Assembly: GCA_026992375.1 (NCBI GenBank)
Contig: JALXAF010000314.1
Span: 1 to 16,639 of the forward strand
Origin: Anaerolineae bacterium
GTDB taxonomy: Bacteria > Chloroflexota > Anaerolineae > J102
DNA: 16,639 nt
Direction of reading: 5' to 3'
In this document: positions 14,082 to 16,639 of the stretch, piece by piece
Position numbering within the stretch: the first letter of the stretch is position 1
Layout of the letters: each line of letters opens with the position of its first letter
The notes under the pieces: model-generated
Told to the model about the DNA's origin: nothing
What the model saw: only the letters and a program-made list of their open reading frames with translations
Databases searched by the model: none
Position numbers and translations under genes: made by a program

Positions 14082-15020
14082 ATGGAAGACTATCGGACTG
14101 AATCCGCGATGCTGGATCTCGCTATCGTCATCGTCAATTACAACACGAGAGATCTTTTGCGCGCCTGCCTTCGCTCGGTTTACGCCAGCGAGGGGGATTT
14201 CGCATACCATGTTACGGTGGTGGATAACAAGAGCGGGGATGGCAGCGTGGAGATGGTGCGCACCGAGTTTCCTCAGGCCCGGGTTATCCCTGCGCCCCAC
14301 AACGGCGGCTTCGCCTACGCCAACAACATCGGCCTGCAGGCCTATGGCTTCGCGCAGGGCAAGCCGCCCGAGTCGCTGCCTCGTTACGCGCTGCTGCTGA
14401 ACCCCGACACCGAAGTCCCGCCCACCGCGCTGGCCGAGATGCTGGCCCTGATGGATTCCCGGCCCGAGCTGGGCGCATCGGGGCCCCGGCTCATCCTGCC
14501 CGATGGCAGCCTGGACAAAGCCTGTCGCCGCGCTTTTCCCTCCCCCATGTCTTTCGTCTATCGCGGCCTGGGCCTGAGCAAGCTCTTCCCCGACCATCCC
14601 CGCTTCGCCCAGTACAATCTCACCTATCTGCCCGAGGATGAGGAGACCGAGGTGGATAGCGTGGTGGGAGCGTTCATGCTGGTGCGACGCGAAGCGTTGG
14701 AGGCCGCGGGCCTACTGGACGAATCCTTCTTCATGTATGGCGAAGACCTTGACTGGGCGTATCGCATCAAGCAGGCGGGATGGAAGATATGGTATTATCC
14801 CCGGGTCGTCGTCTATCATCACAAAGGCGCGGCCTCCCGGGGCAATGTGAAGGTGCGGCGGGCCTTTTATGACGCCATGGCCATCTTCGTGCGCAAACAC
14901 TACAAATCGCAGACCAACCCCCTGCTTTACGCCGCCATCATGGCGGGCATCGCCCTCAAGGGCGGCGTGGATGTGGGGTTGACCTGGCTGCGCGGGCGCA
15001 AAATGGAGGTGCGGGCATGA
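14082..15020 (+). CDS. GT2-family glycosyltransferase (rhamnosyltransferase-like)
   Basis: This 312-residue GT-A-fold enzyme transfers a sugar from an activated nucleotide donor onto a lipid-linked or surface glycan. Visible motifs are VIVNYNTRDLL (16-26), VVDNKSGDGS (46-55), the DXD-type metal site LLNPDTEVPP (105-114), a VVGAFMLVRREALE segment (194-207), and FMYGEDLDWAYRIKQAGW (217-234), with the catalytic acidic pair E221/D222. This pattern is typical of the WbbL-like rhamnosyl/mannosyltransferases of O-antigen and exopolysaccharide clusters. A second in-frame ATG at 14109 (residue 10) begins MLDLAIVIVNYN and could be the true start; neither has a good ribosome-binding site. The stop overlaps the next start as ATGA, so the two genes are translationally coupled. 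Confidence 0.9.
   Translation: MEDYRTESAMLDLAIVIVNYNTRDLLRACLRSVYASEGDFAYHVTVVDNKSGDGSVEMVRTEFPQARVIPAPHNGGFAYANNIGLQAYGFAQGKPPESLPRYALLLNPDTEVPPTALAEMLALMDSRPELGASGPRLILPDGSLDKACRRAFPSPMSFVYRGLGLSKLFPDHPRFAQYNLTYLPEDEETEVDSVVGAFMLVRREALEAAGLLDESFFMYGEDLDWAYRIKQAGWKIWYYPRVVVYHHKGAASRGNVKVRRAFYDAMAIFVRKHYKSQTNPLLYAAIMAGIALKGGVDVGLTWLRGRKMEVRA
15005..15010 (+). promoter_or_regulatory. Ribosome-binding site of the sugar-phosphate transferase
   Basis: GGAGGT lies six nt before the ATG at 15017, inside the end of the glycosyltransferase gene. It supports this start together with the ATGA overlap. Confidence 0.8.
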
Positions 15021-16420
15021 GCAAGCATCTCCGATGGCTGTTCCTGCTGCTGCAGGTGGGGCTGGACGCTTTCTTCGCGGGCCTGGCCATCTTTGCCGCC
15101 CATCGATTGCAACGCAGCCTCAAACCGGGCTCGGTGGATCGATTCCTATCCTACCTGCCCCTGACCCTCATCCTCATCGTCAGCATCGTCATCATCTCCT
15201 ACCTCCGGCGACGCTACCACGGTCAGCGGCCCGGCAACTTCCTGGACAGCCTCTCCAAGACCGTGGGCACGGTGACCATCGCCTTTCTGATCTCGCTGGT
15301 CGCCATCGTCTTCCTCTTCCCCGATCATTTCAATTACGGCGCCGTGCCCTATCCGCGCAGCTTCGTACTGGCGGGATGGGTGCTCGCCATCGCCTCTGTC
15401 ACCCTGGGGCGATGGTTTTACAGCCTGTTTGTGCACATGCTGCAAAAACGGGGGATCGGCAAACAAAAGGTGCTGGTCGTGGGCAGCGGCGATATCGGGC
15501 GCATGCTAATCCAGAAACTGCAAGGCGACAATGACAGTGGCCACGAGGTGGTGGGATACATCGAGGCCGATGGCGAAGCTATTCAGATGGCCGACACCCC
15601 CCGTCTTGGACGTCCCGCGGACATCCCCGAGGTCATCGAGCGCTACGGCGTCGATGAAGTGGTTATCGGATTGCCCGAAGCCTCGCACCGGGAGCTAGTG
15701 CGCATCATCTCGCTGTGCGAGCGAGAGAAAGTCAGCATCAAAATCTTCCCCGATGTGTTCCAGATCATGGCCACCGAGGTGACGGTGAGCGATCTGGCGG
15801 GGCTGCCGTTGCTTTCGGTGCGCGATGTGGCCCTGCGCGGCTGGAAACTCTCATTGAAACGGGCCTACGATCTGGCCGTGGCCGTGCCCGCGCTCATCTT
15901 CCTCTCCCCTTTTATGCTGCTCATCGCCCTGCTCATCAAGCTGGAATCGCCCGGGCCGGTGTTCTACATCCAGGAGCGGATGGGATTGGACGCCCGCCCC
16001 TTCCCCACCATCAAATTCCGCTCCATGCGCACCGACGCCGAGGCCCGCGGGCCCGGCTGGACCACACCCGACGATCCGCGCAAGACCCGGCTGGGCGCGA
16101 TTCTGCGCAAGCTTTCGGTGGATGAGCTGCCCCAGTTCATCAACGTCATTCGGGGCGACATGAGCGTGGTGGGGCCCCGGCCCGAACGCCCTGTTTATGT
16201 CGAACAATTCCGCCAATACATCCCCCGCTACATGGAGCGACACCGCGAAAAGGCGGGCATCACCGGCTGGGCGCAGATCAACGGGCTGCGGGGCGACACC
16301 AGCATCGTGGAGCGCACCAAATACGACCTGTGGTACATCGAAAATTGGTCGCTGTGGCTGGATTTCAAGATCACCTTGCTGACCATCGTGCGCATCTTCA
16401 CCGATCGCAACGCGTATTAA
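15017..16420 (+). CDS. Exopolysaccharide polyprenyl glycosylphosphotransferase
   Basis: This 467-residue membrane enzyme starts glycan repeat-unit assembly by moving a hexose-1-phosphate from a UDP-sugar to undecaprenyl phosphate. It has four N-terminal helices (about 8-28, 46-62, 84-101, 117-135), a CoA_binding_3/Rossmann-like domain with VLVVGSGDIGRM (152-163), a fifth hydrophobic segment (about 288-308), and the bacterial sugar transferase domain to the C-terminus. Conserved pieces of that domain are KRAYDLAVAV, IQERMGLDARPFPTIKFRSM, LSVDELPQFINVIRGDMSVVGPRP and GITGWAQINGLRGDT, which include the catalytic Asp-Glu pair (369-370). The architecture is that of WbaP/WcaJ-type enzymes. The sugar cannot be told from sequence. 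It overlaps the upstream glycosyltransferase by four nt and is convergent with the gene at 16489. Confidence 0.94.
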   Translation: MSKHLRWLFLLLQVGLDAFFAGLAIFAAHRLQRSLKPGSVDRFLSYLPLTLILIVSIVIISYLRRRYHGQRPGNFLDSLSKTVGTVTIAFLISLVAIVFLFPDHFNYGAVPYPRSFVLAGWVLAIASVTLGRWFYSLFVHMLQKRGIGKQKVLVVGSGDIGRMLIQKLQGDNDSGHEVVGYIEADGEAIQMADTPRLGRPADIPEVIERYGVDEVVIGLPEASHRELVRIISLCEREKVSIKIFPDVFQIMATEVTVSDLAGLPLLSVRDVALRGWKLSLKRAYDLAVAVPALIFLSPFMLLIALLIKLESPGPVFYIQERMGLDARPFPTIKFRSMRTDAEARGPGWTTPDDPRKTRLGAILRKLSVDELPQFINVIRGDMSVVGPRPERPVYVEQFRQYIPRYMERHREKAGITGWAQINGLRGDTSIVERTKYDLWYIENWSLWLDFKITLLTIVRIFTDRNAY

Positions 16421-16488
16421 ACCCAGATTGGTTCCGCCGAAAAGAGCTTCGTCTCACGCACAGCATGCCCCGAGCGCCGAAGAGGCTG

Positions 16489-16638
16489 TCATGGGCTCGT
16501 CTCCCTGATGGCGGCCCCCGCCACGCCCGCGGCCAGCAGGCTGAGGATCATCAGATCGGGCAGGAAGAGGCTGTTGTCGATGAGACCGTGGGCCATGCCC
16601 GCGATGAATCCCGCCCACAGGCCCAGCAGCCAGGGCCG
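16489..16638 (-). CDS. C-terminus of an O-antigen-ligase/polymerase-like membrane protein (partial)
   Basis: On the minus strand an open frame enters from the right edge and stops at 16489-16491. Its 49 residues begin RPWLLGLWAGFIAGMAHGLI, followed by DNSLFLPDLMILSLLAAGVAGAAIRETSP. Two hydrophobic helices around AHGLIDNSLFLPDL are the usual C-terminal end of Wzy/O-antigen-ligase family proteins, where AHGLVDNS-type motifs precede the last helix. This fits the adjacent exopolysaccharide genes. Most of the protein lies outside the window, so the family call is moderate. It converges on the sugar-phosphate transferase with a 68-nt gap in which I see no clear terminator. Confidence 0.6.
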   Translation of the reverse strand, partial: RPWLLGLWAGFIAGMAHGLIDNSLFLPDLMILSLLAAGVAGAAIRETSP

Positions 16639-16639
16639 C

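Overview
The window is 16.6 kb of GC-rich bacterial DNA, probably from a Chloroflexota member (Anaerolineae-like). That placement is an inference from overall gene content and from the unusual intergenic DNA built of 7- and 8-nt periodic repeats; no rRNA or other decisive taxonomic marker is present. Almost every gene lies on the + strand.

Layout. (1) 2-133: the 3' end of an exported, fibronectin-like protein gene. (2) 134-727: non-coding DNA with repeat elements and a promoter, followed by a small RRM RNA-binding protein gene and its terminator. (3) 1067-7805: housekeeping genes, namely an APH-like phosphotransferase, a threonine-synthase-like PLP enzyme overlapping rnc (RNase III), then smc (chromosome condensation ATPase). 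(4) 7806-8637: about 830 nt of non-coding DNA with three heptad-repeat hairpins and a promoter. (5) 8638-13965: a four-gene signalling block. (6) 14082 to the end: an exopolysaccharide segment with a GT2 glycosyltransferase, a polyprenyl-phosphate sugar-phosphate transferase in ATGA overlap with it, and the convergent 3' end of an O-antigen-ligase-like membrane protein.

The main result is block 5. It encodes, in order, a NarL/LuxR-type response regulator (ComA-like), a 150-residue precursor peptide with five near-identical 18-residue repeats each containing Trp-Asp-Trp (ComX-like), a polyprenyl-synthetase-fold protein with ComQ hallmarks (both Asp-rich motifs, no GGKxxRP IPP-binding motif), and a sensor kinase with ten predicted membrane helices, an extracytoplasmic PDZ domain, GAF, HisKA_3 and HATPase (ComP-like). 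All four functional parts of the Bacillus ComQXPA quorum-sensing system are therefore here, in the order A-X-Q-P. The single pheromone of Bacillus is replaced by five tandem cores in one precursor. I infer that the peptide is prenylated on Trp, released as several short pheromones, sensed by the kinase and relayed to the regulator. The neighbouring exopolysaccharide genes are a possible but unproven output.

Regulatory DNA is also informative. Two promoters, one before the RRM gene and one before the response-regulator gene, share an identical 15-nt box at the same distance from their -35 and -10 elements. The precursor gene has a perfect AGGAGG ribosome-binding site and an extended -10 promoter.
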